From positions 1 to 42,118 of the forward strand of contig CASECF010000009.1 in assembly GCA_949286245.1 (NCBI GenBank): a stretch of DNA of 42,118 bases, in the 5' to 3' direction. Every line of letters starts with the position of its first letter. Positions within the stretch are counted from its first letter, which is position 1. Of this stretch, positions 24,671 through 36,133 are shown in pieces. A model generated the notes under the pieces. It was not told where the DNA came from. It ran no database searches and saw nothing but the letters and a program-made list of their open reading frames with translations. The position numbers and the translations under genes are program-made. The DNA is from an uncultured Alphaproteobacteria bacterium (GTDB taxonomy: Bacteria > Pseudomonadota > Alphaproteobacteria > CAAHEQ01 > UBA3637).

Positions 24671-25285
24671 ATGACAAAAGATAAAGCACCGTTTCCTAAA
24701 CAAGAACAAAAACAAGGCACCGAGGAACAATCCACATCCAAACAACCACCGAAAAATCAGTCTGAAAAACCTGAAAAAAAGGCGGAAGATATTCAAGCTT
24801 ACATTGAGAAGTGTCAGGCAGATATTGATCATTGGAAGGACTTAGCCCTTCGCTCTCAAGCCGAAATGGAAAATTTACGTAAGCGAACACAAACCGATAT
24901 TGAAAAAGCAAATAAATATGCCAATGCCGGTTTTGCAAAAGATCTCTTACAGGTCGCCGATTTTTTAAACGGAGCCATTCAATGTGCACAAAAGGAACTT
25001 GATAAACTGAAAGCTGAGAACAAGAATCCCGATCCGTTTTTAAAAAACCTGTTGACCGGAGTCGAGATGACGGAGAAGCAACTTCAAACAGTATTCAACA
25101 ATCATCAAATAAAGAGAATGGAAACAATCGGTCGCCTTTTTGATCCTAATTTTGATAAAGTTATTCAAGAAGTGGAAGATCCGTCTAAAGAACCGGGAAC
25201 AATCGTTCAAGAACTGCAGGCTGGATACACCATCGGATCGGATCGTGTTTTAAGAGAAGCCATGGTTATTGTCAGTAAAAAATAA
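24671..25285 (+). CDS. grpE: Nucleotide exchange factor GrpE
   Basis: Exchange factor that releases ADP from DnaK. The 204 residues have a polar, Lys/Gln/Pro-rich N-terminus (1-38), a long helix and coiled coil (about 40-140, with AEMENLRKRTQTDIEKANKYA), and the C-terminal beta-wing domain with FDPNFDKVIQEVEDPSKEPGTIVQELQAGYTIGSDRVLREAMV, which is diagnostic. The ribosome site is a weak AAGGGTAAG. It stands alone between a divergent rph and its own terminator; dnaK, dnaJ and hrcA are not in the window. Confidence 0.96.
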   Translation: MTKDKAPFPKQEQKQGTEEQSTSKQPPKNQSEKPEKKAEDIQAYIEKCQADIDHWKDLALRSQAEMENLRKRTQTDIEKANKYANAGFAKDLLQVADFLNGAIQCAQKELDKLKAENKNPDPFLKNLLTGVEMTEKQLQTVFNNHQIKRMETIGRLFDPNFDKVIQEVEDPSKEPGTIVQELQAGYTIGSDRVLREAMVIVSKK

Positions 25286-25287
25286 AG

Positions 25288-25309
25288 AAGCCGTACAAAC
25301 GGCTTTTTT
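25288..25309 (+). terminator. Terminator after grpE
   Basis: AAGCCGT-ACAA-ACGGCTT with a six-T run, directly after the grpE stop codon. Confidence 0.9.
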
Positions 25310-25359
25310 ATTTTGTTAAACAACAAACTTTTTTATAAAAACAATGATTAAGAAAAAAC

Positions 25360-25387
25360 TTGCAGTTTTAGGGAATGTATTTATACT
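25360..25387 (+). promoter_or_regulatory. Candidate housekeeping promoter of adhE
   Basis: TTGCAG (25360-25365), 16-base spacer, TATACT (25382-25387), about 35 bases before the adhE start codon. Confidence 0.6.
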
Positions 25388-25422
25388 GCAATTTATTAGT
25401 ATCAGTTAACAAAGGAGGATTT

Positions 25423-28158
25423 ATGGCTGAATTAACAGAGCAAGAAAAACAACATGTTGATGAGGTGGTAAAGCGTATCAAAGCGGCTCAAGCCGTTTTT
25501 GCAACTTTTGATCAAGAAAAAGTAGATGCTATTTTCAAAGCGGCAGCCATTGCGGCCTGCTCTGCCCGTATTCCGTTGGCCAAAATGGCCGTGGAAGAAA
25601 CGGGAATGGGAATTGTAGAAGACAAAGTCATCAAAAATCATTTTGCCGCCGAGTATATCTTTAATGCCTATAAAGATACAAAAACATGTGGTGTCATTTG
25701 TGAAGACGATATTCAAGGCTTCAAAAAAATTGCGGAGCCCATGGGGGTTATCGCCGGAATTGTGCCGACAACCAATCCCACATCAACGGCTATTTTTAAG
25801 GCCCTTATTGCCTTAAAAACAAGAAACGGTATTATTTTTGCTCCCCACCCACGTGCCAAAAAATGTACAAATGAAGCGGCTCGTATTGTTTTGGAAGCTG
25901 CCGTTAAAGCCGGAGCTCCCGAGAATATTATCGGATGGATCGAACCTTCTTCGGTCGCCGTAACCGGATATCTCATGGGACATAAAGACGTTTCTCTCAT
26001 TTTGGCAACAGGTGGCCCCGGTATGGTAAAAGCAGCCTACAGCTCCGGAACACCCGCCATCGGTGTTGGTGCCGGCAACACGCCCGTCATCATTGATTCG
26101 ACCGCTGATATTCAAATGGCCGTCAGCAGTGTGATTTTGAGCAAAACCTTTGATAACGGAACGATCTGTGCCTCTGAGCAAGCCGTTGTTGTGGAGGCTC
26201 CTGTTTACGAGGCTGTCAAAAAAGAGTTCATTCGACGAGGCTGTTTATTTTTAACGGAAGATCAAAAACAAAAATTACAGGCTATTTTATTCCAAAACGG
26301 AAAATTAAACGGAGCAGTTGCCGGTCAATCAGCAGAAACGATTGCAAATATGGCCGGATTTAAAGTCCCAGAAAAGACAAAAATTCTCATGGTTGAAAGT
26401 GAACAAATTTCAGATGACAATCCTTTTGCCCATGAAAAACTCTCTCCGATTTTAGGTTTCTTCAAAGCCCCTGATTTTTCAACGGCTGTTGAAATGGCAC
26501 AGCACTTAATTATTTTAGGCGGAGCAGGACACACTTCTGTTCTTTATACACATGAGACCAACAAAAAACACATTGACCTGTTCCAAAAAACGCTCACAAC
26601 CGGACGAACACTCATCAATATGCCGTCTTCACAAGGGGCTATCGGTGATTTATACAACTTCCGTCTCCCTCCCTCTTTAACACTGGGTTGCGGTTCTTGG
26701 GGCGGTAATTCCATTAGTGAAAACATAGGAGTAAAACATTTAATGAATATCAAATCTGTAGCAGAACGTCGTGAAAATATGTTATGGTTCAAAACCCCAC
26801 AAAAAATCTATTTTAAACGAGGCTGTTTGGATTTTGCTCTTGCGGAATTAAAGGGGCATAAAAAAGCATTTATTATCACGGATGCGACTATGTCTCAGAT
26901 TGGTATTACGGATCGGATCGGCGGTATTCTTGAAAAAAATGGGATGATTTATCAAACATTTGATCAAGTCAAACCGGATCCGGATCTTTCTACCATTCAC
27001 ATCATTTTAGATCAAGTTCGTCGTTTTGAACCGGATGTTTTTGTCGCAGTCGGAGGCGGATCTCCGATGGATGCGGCTAAAATTGTCTGGCTCATGTATG
27101 AACATCCGGAACTCTCTTTTGAAGACATCGCTATGCGATTTATCGATATCCGAAAGAGAATTGTTGTTTTCCCCGAATTGGGACAAAAAGCCAAAATGGT
27201 TTCTATTCCGACAACATCCGGAACAGGGTCTGAGGTGACTCCGTTTACGGTTATTACGGATGACAGAACCGATCAAAAATATCCAATTACCGATTATTCG
27301 ATTTTACCGAATATGGCGATTGTGGATCCGGATTTAGCCATGAGCATGCCACGTGGTTTGACGGCCTATTCCGGAATTGACGTTTTGACACATGCGACAG
27401 AAGCCTTCACATCGCTTTATGCAAACAATCTGTCGGACGGACCGGCCGTTGAAGCCGCTAAATTGGTTTTTGGGTATTTACCGAGATCTTATCAAAACGG
27501 AGCTAAAGATCCCGAAGCACGAGAAAAAATGCACTATGCGGCAACAATGGCCGGTCAAGCATTTGCCAATGCATTCTTGGGTGTTTGCCACTCCATGGCA
27601 CATAAATTGGGAGCCCATTTTCATGTTCCGCACGGTATGGCCAACGCATTGTTGCTCCCGTATGTTATTCAATATAACGCAACTGATGTTCCGGTAAAGC
27701 AGGGAATGTTCCCGCAATATAAATACCCCATGATTAAAGAACGATATGCTCTTTTTGCAGATTCAATCGGATTGACAAAGGGATTAAAGGACAATCAAAC
27801 AGATGAAAAAGTCAAATGTTTGATTGATGCCGTTCAACAACTGAAAGATTCTGTAGATGTTCCACGTTCCATCCAAGACTGGGGTGTTGATGAAGCGGCC
27901 TTTTTGGAAAAACTGGATTTACTGTCCGAAGAAGCTTTTGATGATCAATGCACGGGATCTAACGCCAGATATCCGCTCATTTCCGAAATTAAAGAAGTTT
28001 ATTTAAACGCCTATTACGGAAAGCCGGTTTATCCGAATGAAAAACAACCCCCGCGCAATCCGAATGCTCTCAGAGCTCGTCCGGCAACACAAAGTACACC
28101 ACCTACCACGGATGAGAAACCAACCAGCGTTTCAAAAGCAAAAAAGAAGAGCAAATAA
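25423..28158 (+). CDS. adhE: Bifunctional acetaldehyde-CoA/alcohol dehydrogenase
   Basis: Fermentative enzyme that reduces acetyl-CoA to acetaldehyde and then ethanol, regenerating two NAD. The start is ATG 25423 (MAELTEQEKQ) with AAAGGAGG just upstream; an in-frame ATG 48 bases earlier has no ribosome site. The protein has 911 residues. The N-terminal aldehyde dehydrogenase half has catalytic Cys249 in NGTICASEQ. The C-terminal iron-type alcohol dehydrogenase half has GGGSPMDAAK and TTSGTGSEVTPF, and the iron-site His residues in FLGVCHSMAHKLGAHFHVPHG. The last 35 residues form an extra Pro/Thr/Lys-rich tail ending KAKKKSK, longer than in E. coli. AdhE forms spirosome filaments in other bacteria. 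It points to ethanol fermentation. Confidence 0.97.
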   Translation: MAELTEQEKQHVDEVVKRIKAAQAVFATFDQEKVDAIFKAAAIAACSARIPLAKMAVEETGMGIVEDKVIKNHFAAEYIFNAYKDTKTCGVICEDDIQGFKKIAEPMGVIAGIVPTTNPTSTAIFKALIALKTRNGIIFAPHPRAKKCTNEAARIVLEAAVKAGAPENIIGWIEPSSVAVTGYLMGHKDVSLILATGGPGMVKAAYSSGTPAIGVGAGNTPVIIDSTADIQMAVSSVILSKTFDNGTICASEQAVVVEAPVYEAVKKEFIRRGCLFLTEDQKQKLQAILFQNGKLNGAVAGQSAETIANMAGFKVPEKTKILMVESEQISDDNPFAHEKLSPILGFFKAPDFSTAVEMAQHLIILGGAGHTSVLYTHETNKKHIDLFQKTLTTGRTLINMPSSQGAIGDLYNFRLPPSLTLGCGSWGGNSISENIGVKHLMNIKSVAERRENMLWFKTPQKIYFKRGCLDFALAELKGHKKAFIITDATMSQIGITDRIGGILEKNGMIYQTFDQVKPDPDLSTIHIILDQVRRFEPDVFVAVGGGSPMDAAKIVWLMYEHPELSFEDIAMRFIDIRKRIVVFPELGQKAKMVSIPTTSGTGSEVTPFTVITDDRTDQKYPITDYSILPNMAIVDPDLAMSMPRGLTAYSGIDVLTHATEAFTSLYANNLSDGPAVEAAKLVFGYLPRSYQNGAKDPEAREKMHYAATMAGQAFANAFLGVCHSMAHKLGAHFHVPHGMANALLLPYVIQYNATDVPVKQGMFPQYKYPMIKERYALFADSIGLTKGLKDNQTDEKVKCLIDAVQQLKDSVDVPRSIQDWGVDEAAFLEKLDLLSEEAFDDQCTGSNARYPLISEIKEVYLNAYYGKPVYPNEKQPPRNPNALRARPATQSTPPTTDEKPTSVSKAKKKSK

Positions 28159-28165
28159 AAAAGGC

Positions 28166-28195
28166 AAGAAAAGGATGTGAAGACATCCTTTTCTT
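28166..28195 (+). terminator. Terminator after adhE
   Basis: A 13-base stem, AAGAAAAGGATGT with ACATCCTTTTCTT, around GAAG, followed by a short T-rich tail; the U-run is imperfect. Confidence 0.75.
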
Positions 28196-28298
28196 ATTTG
28201 AGAGCTCTTTTGTTAAAAAAGAGTTTTCCCAGTAAAACAAACAAAGCTTCTTGCGATCCCCCTTTTGCTATGATATACTCTTCTTTAAGAGAGGTTTT

Positions 28299-30476
28299 AT
28301 GAAAAAAAAGCAATCGACATCTGTTCCGTCCATGGACGAATTGATGAGTTATTTAAACAAACAAACCGGCCTCGTTAACAAACGACAAATTGTTCGAGAC
28401 TTTCACATTAAAGGTGATGATCGTCAGGCGCTGAAAATAATGATCCGAGACCTTCGGGAAAAAGGTCTCTTACAGACGGAATCCGGATCTCGCCGGATCA
28501 AATCCAGAAATATTTTAGATGAAATCACAACTCTGGAAATTACGGGTATTGATTCCATGGGAGATCTTGTCGCCCGTCCTTTGGAATGGCTTTCCAAAGA
28601 TCAACCGCCTCAAATCATTATTACTCAGAATTTGATTAAACCACCGGCCGGTGTCGGCGATATCGTTCGGGTTCGTGTCAAAAATATGGGAAAGAATTAT
28701 TATGAGGGAAGCGTTTTAAAACGAATCACTCAAAGTGATAACAGGATGGTCGGTGTTTATGACAATGGTCGTGTTTATCCTGTCGACAGGCGTTTAACAC
28801 AGGGGTTCATCGTGGATGACTTGCCACGAGATGTTTATAACAGAGATTTACTCATTATCGAAATTCCTCCCATTCACTCTCGATCTCCGAAGGCTTCTTT
28901 TGTTCGCAGAATTGGATCGGCAAATGATCCCTTTTCTGCCACCTTAATCGCTATTTATTTGCATAATTTACCGATTGCTTTTCTGGAACAAACAGAAAAA
29001 GAGGCATCAAAAGTGAAGGTTCCGAAAGCTTCCGAAGAACATCCGGATTGGACACACATTCCTTTCGTAACCATTGACGGGGAAGATGCTCGTGATTTTG
29101 ATGATGCCGTCTGGGCCGAACAAGATCAAAATCCAAACAATCCAAACGGATGGCATCTCTGTATCGGTATTGCGGATGTTTCTTGGTATGTTCGTTCCGG
29201 CATGGCGATGGATACCGATGCAAAACTCCGCGGAAACTCCGTCTATTTTCCGGATCGTGTTTTACCCATGCTTCCGTTCGAACTATCAAACGGTGTTTGT
29301 TCTCTAAAACCGGGAGAACCCCGTGCGGCACTTGTTTGTGAAATTTGGCTCAATGCCCATGGCAAAAAAATAAAACATCGTTTTATCAGAGCCCTTATTC
29401 GATCCGAACGCCGACTGACCTATTCGGAAGTCCAAGCTTCATTGGAGGGCTCATTAAATATTAACGGTCTTGAAAAAGAGATAAAAGCACTTCAATCCGT
29501 CTATCAACTGCTCAAAAAACAACGTCAAAAACGAGGTGTTTTGGAAATTAACGTTCCCGAACCGGAAATCAAACTAAACGCCGAAGGAAAGATCCTCCAA
29601 ATTAAAAATCGAGAACGATTAACCAGCATGGAGCTTATTGAGGAATTGATGATTCTAGCCAATGTTTCCGCTGCTGAAACACTGGAAGAGAAGAAAGCTC
29701 CCACAATGTACCGTGTCCATGATCGCCCCAGTTCCGAGAAGGTGGAGCAACTCAATAAATATTTAAGAGCAACCGGACTTACCAATATTTCCGTGGATGA
29801 AACATCTGATGCTCACGCTTATAATAGTATTTTGAACAACAAAAATGCTCGCTATAATTTTGCTCTCAATGAATACGTGTTACGATCTCAATCACAAGCC
29901 GTTTATTCTCCCGAAAATATTGGGCACTTTGGTTTAGCTCTTCCAAAATATGCTCACTTTACTTCACCTATTCGACGATATGCAGATATTTTGGTCCATC
30001 GCTCCCTTGTCAAAGCATTGAAACTCGGAGAGGGTGCTCTTACAGTTGCGGAAGAGGAAAATTTTTCTCAAATAGCTCAACATATTTCTCAGACGGAACG
30101 CCAAGCAGCCGCTGCCGAAAGAGATGCGGATGACCGATATATTGCCTTGTATCTCTCCCAACAAACCGGAAAAATTTTTAATGCCCGTATCGTTTCCGTA
30201 ACACGTTTCGGTCTTTTTATTCGTTTAGAAAATCCGATGGCGGATGGTTTTGTTCCCATGCGAAATATCCCCGGTGGCTTTTATGACTTTGAAGAAGAGA
30301 TGCAACGCCTGTATAATCCCAAGACAGGAGATATTTTAATGCCGGGAGACAATGTCCAAGCGACACTTATAGAGGCAACCCCACTGACCGGTGGATTGAT
30401 CTTTAAAATCATTCTTTCAAAAAAGAAGCACAAAATACAAAAAAATTCAAAAAAGAAAGAACGGATCCCCTCATGA
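28299..30476 (+). CDS. rnr: Ribonuclease R
   Basis: 3'-5' hydrolytic exoribonuclease that degrades structured RNA. The start ATG at 28299 (MKKKQSTSVPSMDEL) has AGAGAGG six bases upstream; an earlier in-frame ATG would add 16 residues without a ribosome site. The 725 residues hold a winged-helix N-terminus (VNKRQIVRDFHIKGDDRQALKIMI split around 30-55), cold-shock domains, and the RNB domain with the metal-binding GEDARDFDDAVW near 260 and FTSPIRRYADILVHR near 560. A C-terminal S1 domain (IFNARIVSVTRFGLFIRL) and a Lys-rich tail follow. The stop overlaps the next gene by four bases (ATGA), so a glycosyltransferase is translationally coupled to it, an unexpected pairing. Confidence 0.95.
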   Translation: MKKKQSTSVPSMDELMSYLNKQTGLVNKRQIVRDFHIKGDDRQALKIMIRDLREKGLLQTESGSRRIKSRNILDEITTLEITGIDSMGDLVARPLEWLSKDQPPQIIITQNLIKPPAGVGDIVRVRVKNMGKNYYEGSVLKRITQSDNRMVGVYDNGRVYPVDRRLTQGFIVDDLPRDVYNRDLLIIEIPPIHSRSPKASFVRRIGSANDPFSATLIAIYLHNLPIAFLEQTEKEASKVKVPKASEEHPDWTHIPFVTIDGEDARDFDDAVWAEQDQNPNNPNGWHLCIGIADVSWYVRSGMAMDTDAKLRGNSVYFPDRVLPMLPFELSNGVCSLKPGEPRAALVCEIWLNAHGKKIKHRFIRALIRSERRLTYSEVQASLEGSLNINGLEKEIKALQSVYQLLKKQRQKRGVLEINVPEPEIKLNAEGKILQIKNRERLTSMELIEELMILANVSAAETLEEKKAPTMYRVHDRPSSEKVEQLNKYLRATGLTNISVDETSDAHAYNSILNNKNARYNFALNEYVLRSQSQAVYSPENIGHFGLALPKYAHFTSPIRRYADILVHRSLVKALKLGEGALTVAEEENFSQIAQHISQTERQAAAAERDADDRYIALYLSQQTGKIFNARIVSVTRFGLFIRLENPMADGFVPMRNIPGGFYDFEEEMQRLYNPKTGDILMPGDNVQATLIEATPLTGGLIFKIILSKKKHKIQKNSKKKERIPS

Positions 30477-31417
30477 AAAAAAGTACAAAAAAATATGTAT
30501 TGTCAGGTCTTTTAATTATTGCCTTTTCTCTTTTTGTAGGGGGATATTACCTTATCACAAAACGTCCCACCGTTTCGGTTATTCTGTCAACTTATAATAG
30601 AGCCACCTATCTGCCAAAAGCGATTGATTCCATTTTATCTCAAACATTTCAAGATTTTGAGTTTATTATTATTGACGATGGATCCATTGACAAAACACAA
30701 GAAGTCATCACCGCTTATCAAGAAAAAGATCCCCGAATTAAAGTCTATAAAAACAAGCGGAATAAAGGTCTTGTTCATAATTTGAATTTTGGAATAAAAA
30801 AAGCTCGGGGGAAATATATTGCGCGCATGGATGATGACGATATTTCTCTACCGACCCGCTTTGAGAAGCAAGTTGCTTTTCTTGAAGAAAATCCACATAT
30901 CACCGTCTTGGGAACCAATCGATACGCCATCGGGGAAGATCCCTTTCAAAGACTATTCCCATGGATGAGTGATCCCAACGAAAAAAGTGCGGCCATCGAA
31001 ACTCTTTTTTATACCCCTGCGCCCCACTCCACATGGATGATCCGAAAGTCTTTTTTGGATGAAAAACATATCCAATACAATGAGAAATATAAATATGCCG
31101 AGGATATGAAATTTTTAACGGATATTATTTTTGCCGGCGGATCTATTGTCAGTTTGCCCGATATTTTACTAGGATACGATCAACGATCGCCCAAGCAATA
31201 TCGTTATCGAAAAACCCAATATGAATCTCGAGATCGTGCTATACGAAATGCTTTTTTACATTTTTTTCCCAAAGAAGAAGTAGATCGCCTCATGAAAGGA
31301 ACAAAGTGTGATAAATACAAAGCATTATGGGATTTACCGGATAAAAAAATGATCTTTGATCGAGAAACACTCAAACAAAAAATAAATCGTTTCTGCCCGA
31401 CAATACATTTGGATTAA
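30473..31417 (+). CDS. Membrane-anchored GT2-family glycosyltransferase
   Basis: A 314-residue protein with a short basic N-terminus, one membrane segment (about residues 9-28) and a cytoplasm- or periplasm-facing GT-A domain. The family signatures are SVILSTYNRATYLPKAIDS, IIIDDGSIDKT (67-75) for the nucleotide-sugar, and the metal-binding acidic run RMDDDDIS (Asp120-123). A later YAEDMKF block fits the catalytic region. The acceptor and sugar cannot be inferred. An N-terminal anchor is less common than peripheral attachment in this family. It overlaps the rnr stop by four bases and ends before a shared terminator region. No other polysaccharide genes are near, so a role in capsule or LPS decoration is only a guess. 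Confidence 0.85.
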   Translation: MKKSTKKYVLSGLLIIAFSLFVGGYYLITKRPTVSVILSTYNRATYLPKAIDSILSQTFQDFEFIIIDDGSIDKTQEVITAYQEKDPRIKVYKNKRNKGLVHNLNFGIKKARGKYIARMDDDDISLPTRFEKQVAFLEENPHITVLGTNRYAIGEDPFQRLFPWMSDPNEKSAAIETLFYTPAPHSTWMIRKSFLDEKHIQYNEKYKYAEDMKFLTDIIFAGGSIVSLPDILLGYDQRSPKQYRYRKTQYESRDRAIRNAFLHFFPKEEVDRLMKGTKCDKYKALWDLPDKKMIFDRETLKQKINRFCPTIHLD

Positions 31418-31527
31418 GTATCTATCATTTGAAGAATACTTTTCACGATTAACCGTTTTTTGAAATCTTTTTACATTATTATTGATTTTTATATTTTAAA
31501 AAATTTTTATTACAATCTATATGGATC

Positions 31528-31556
31528 AAAAAAAGGTCGCCGAAGCGACCTTTTTT
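31528..31556 (-). terminator. Terminator after groEL, probably bidirectional
   Basis: A seven-A run plus GGTCGC (31528-31540) pairs with GCGACC plus six T (31545-31556) around a CGAA tetraloop. It lies between the convergent groEL and glycosyltransferase genes and can serve both. Confidence 0.92.
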
Positions 31557-31575
31557 AAGTTCTAAACTTGGGTTT

Positions 31576-33237
<1,662 letters not shown>

Positions 33238-33269
33238 TTATCCTTTCTCTATTTTTCTAAAAACCTAAG

Positions 33270-33557
33270 TTATTCCAAGATACCTAAAATATCTGTTTCT
33301 TTCATGATCAGCAATTCCTCGCCGTCAATTTTAATTTCTGTTCCGGACCACTTTCCGAACAAAACTTTGTCGCCTTCTTTCAATGTCATCGGGATGATCT
33401 TTCCGACGTCATCTCGAGCACCGGGGCCAACAGCGACAACAACACCTTGCGATGGCTTTTCTTTAGCTGTATCCGGAATAATAATTCCGCCGGCCGTTCG
33501 ACTTTCTTCCGGCGTTCTTTTGATTACGACACGATCAAGTAATGGTTTGAATTTCAT
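33270..33557 (-). CDS. groES: Co-chaperonin GroES
   Basis: Lid of the GroEL chamber. The start is ATG 33557 ([14 protein letters not shown]) with AAAGGA six bases upstream. That ribosome site lies inside the longer alternative frame, which begins at 33572 and lacks its own site. The 95 residues carry the mobile loop ([22 protein letters not shown]) and the [19 protein letters not shown] core. It is first in the groES-groEL operon. Confidence 0.98.
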   Translation of the reverse strand: MKFKPLLDRVVIKRTPEESRTAGGIIIPDTAKEKPSQGVVVAVGPGARDDVGKIIPMTLKEGDKVLFGKWSGTEIKIDGEELLIMKETDILGILE

Positions 33558-33586
33558 GTTGAGTCCTTTCATTTTATTTTCTTTGA

Positions 33587-33616
33587 CTATATAAGTAGAA
33601 TAGACTTTTTTTCAAG
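33587..33616 (-). promoter_or_regulatory. Sigma-32-type heat-shock promoter of groESL
   Basis: On the minus strand CTTG (33613-33616), exactly 17 bases, then CTTATATAG (33587-33595). This matches every fixed position of the published alphaproteobacterial consensus CTTG-N17/18-CYTATnTnnG. It lies 30 bases before the groES start codon. No CIRCE inverted repeat is present. Confidence 0.8.
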
Positions 33617-33774
33617 CCCCTTTTCTTCCTTTCAATCACCCCATGTCAGAGTTAGACATAACATAGTATTTCTTATTTCATTCGTCAAGAGCGTAAAATT
33701 TATTTTTTAAAATGACTTATTTTTTGTTTGTTTCATTTTAAAAATATATGGGAAAATCAAATTATTTAATTATT

Positions 33775-35577
33775 CTACTCATCTCCGATTTTTAAGGCAT
33801 TGATGAAGGCGGTTTGCGGAATTTCAACACTCCCGAATTGGCGCATCCGTTTTTTCCCCTCTTTTTGCTTTTCAAGAAGTTTTCGTTTTCGAGTAATATC
33901 TCCACCATAACATTTAGCCGTCACATCCTTCCGAAACGCAGAAATATCCTCTCTGGCGATAATTTTACCCCCGATGCTTGCTTGAATGGGAATTTTGAAT
34001 TGATGACGAGGGATCAAATCCTTTAATCGCTCACAAATCTGACGCCCTCTCCGTTCGGCCTGAGAGCGATGAGCTAAAAATGCCAAAGCATCTACTTGCT
34101 CTCCGTGAACCATGATATTCACACGAACCAAATCACTTTTTTCATAATCAGCCACTTCATAATCGAAACTGGCATATCCTTTTGATAAAGACTTAAGACG
34201 ATCATAGAAATCAAAGACAATTTCATTCAACGGCAGTTGATAAACGAGCATTGCCCGATTACCGACATACGTTAAATCTTTTTGGACACCTCTTCGTTCC
34301 GTACATAATTGAAGAATTCCCCCCAAATATTCATCCGGCGTTAAAATACTCGCTTTGACCCAAGGTTCTTCAATAAACGCAATGGATGATGGATCTGGCA
34401 TATCTGCCGGATTATGCATGACAATCATATTTCCGTTTGTTAAATGAACATGATAAGCAACGGAAGGAGCGGTTGTAATTAAATCTAAATTGAATTCCCG
34501 AGACAACCGTTCTTGAATAATTTCCATATGCAAGAGCCCTAGAAAACCACACCTAAACCCCTGCCCCAACGCCATGGATTTATCCGGTGTAAATTGAAAA
34601 GCCGCATCATTTAGTTGCAACTTACCCAAAGACTCCTTTAAATTTTCATAATCACTCATATCAACCGGAAACAGAGAGCAAAAGACAACCGAGAGACTTG
34701 GTTTAAAGCCGGGCAATGCCTCTTTAGTCGGATTTTTTTCATCTGTGATCGTATCTCCGACATGCGTTTCCCCGATTGATTTAATTCCACAAATAATAAA
34801 ACCGAGTTCTCCCGTTTTAATTTCGGAACTATCTGTCATTTTAGGAGTAAAATATCCCAGCCTTTCCACCTTATAGGTTGTATTTGTTGACATCATCCGA
34901 ATACTCATTCCCTTTTTAAGAATTCCGTCCACAACACGAACCAAAACAATAATACCTAGATAAGAATCATACCAAGAATCAACCAACATAGCCTTCAAAG
35001 GAGCATTCACTTCACCTTCGGGAGGCGGAAGTCGATGAACGATTGTTTCCAAAACCTCTTGAACACCCAACCCTGTTTTTGCCGAAATCAGAGGAGCCTC
35101 AGAAGCATCAATACCGATAACATTTTCAATCTGATCTTTGACACGATCCGGATCTGCTGCCGGTAAATCTATTTTATTAATAACGGGAACAATTTCATGA
35201 TTGGCATCCAATGCCTTATAAACATTTGCCAATGTTTGAGCCTCTACCCCTTGAGAGGCATCAACGACAAGAAGAGAACCCTCGCATGCAGCCAAAGATC
35301 GGCTGACCTCATATCCAAAATCCACATGTCCCGGCGTATCGATTAAATTTAAGATATAATCCTGCCCATCTTGGGCATGATAATTTAATCGAACGGTTTG
35401 AGCTTTAATGGTAATACCCCGTTCTCTTTCAATATCCATATTATCCAATATTTGGGCTTTCATCTCACGATCAGAAACAGCTCCGCACAATTGTATCAGT
35501 CGATCTGCCAAAGTGGATTTCCCGTGATCAATATGAGCTACAATTGAAAAATTACGAATATGTGATAAGTCAGTCAT
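33775..35577 (-). CDS. lepA: Elongation factor 4 (LepA)
   Basis: Ribosome-associated GTPase related to EF-G, active in translation initiation and stress. The 600 residues start at [28 protein letters not shown] lies five bases further upstream, and the longer in-frame start at 35643 is atypical. G-domain motifs are [17 protein letters not shown] and [10 protein letters not shown]. The C-terminal LepA-specific domain ends with [19 protein letters not shown] and a short [11 protein letters not shown] segment. The gene normally sits beside lepB or rnc; here it follows the groES promoter region on the same strand and diverges from ybaB. Confidence 0.98.
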   Translation of the reverse strand: MTDLSHIRNFSIVAHIDHGKSTLADRLIQLCGAVSDREMKAQILDNMDIERERGITIKAQTVRLNYHAQDGQDYILNLIDTPGHVDFGYEVSRSLAACEGSLLVVDASQGVEAQTLANVYKALDANHEIVPVINKIDLPAADPDRVKDQIENVIGIDASEAPLISAKTGLGVQEVLETIVHRLPPPEGEVNAPLKAMLVDSWYDSYLGIIVLVRVVDGILKKGMSIRMMSTNTTYKVERLGYFTPKMTDSSEIKTGELGFIICGIKSIGETHVGDTITDEKNPTKEALPGFKPSLSVVFCSLFPVDMSDYENLKESLGKLQLNDAAFQFTPDKSMALGQGFRCGFLGLLHMEIIQERLSREFNLDLITTAPSVAYHVHLTNGNMIVMHNPADMPDPSSIAFIEEPWVKASILTPDEYLGGILQLCTERRGVQKDLTYVGNRAMLVYQLPLNEIVFDFYDRLKSLSKGYASFDYEVADYEKSDLVRVNIMVHGEQVDALAFLAHRSQAERRGRQICERLKDLIPRHQFKIPIQASIGGKIIAREDISAFRKDVTAKCYGGDITRKRKLLEKQKEGKKRMRQFGSVEIPQTAFINALKIGDE

Positions 35578-35800
35578 GTCATGTCCTTTTGATACAAATT
35601 TGGATGATGATATCTGAAAAATAAAAAAAAAGCAAGGTCTCATCTATTTTTCGCTTGAGAATAAAAAATGAGTCTTAAAGTCAAATATTCTGATTGAATA
35701 AAAAAGGAAAAGAGGATATACTGGCCGAGCGGATGATCCGAAAAAATGATCCGGATGATCTCCAAAATCGATAAAGATAGAACAAAGAAAGGGAAAACAA

Positions 35801-36124
35801 ATGAAAAATATCGGTGATTTAATGAAAAAAGCCCAACAAGTTCAATCTCAAATGAGTATTCTCCAAACAAAGATGGAAAAAGCCGAATTTGAAGGAACTG
35901 CAGCCGGCGGAGCCGTTAAAGTTGTTTTAACGGGAAAAGGAAACCCTGTTAGTGTATCTTTGGATAAATCAGTCGTTGATCCGAATGATGTTGAAACATT
36001 AGAAGATCTTTTGCTTGTTGCACTCAATGATTCACGTAACAAGGCCGATGAAGCACTTGTGTCTGAAATGGAACGCATTCAATCTTCTTTAGGTTTACCT
36101 CCGGGATTTAAGATGCCGTTCTAG
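35801..36124 (+). CDS. ybaB: Nucleoid-associated protein, YbaB/EbfC family
   Basis: Small dimeric DNA-binding protein. The 107 residues show the family layout: an N-terminal coiled coil (MKNIGDLMKKAQQVQSQM), the core FEGTAAGGAVKVVLTGKGNPVSVSLD, and a C-terminal SLGLPPGFKMPF. AAGGGA precedes the ATG. The usual dnaX-ybaB-recR order lacks dnaX here; ybaB follows directly after a divergent lepA. recR starts nine bases downstream. Confidence 0.95.
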   Translation: MKNIGDLMKKAQQVQSQMSILQTKMEKAEFEGTAAGGAVKVVLTGKGNPVSVSLDKSVVDPNDVETLEDLLLVALNDSRNKADEALVSEMERIQSSLGLPPGFKMPF

Positions 36125-36133
36125 GATAGCTGA

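Noticed and set aside
35690-35780. A short plus-strand peptide (ending DPDDLQNR) in front of ybaB
   Set aside because: It would need a TTG start without ribosome site; the repeated GGATGATC words explain the pattern equally well.
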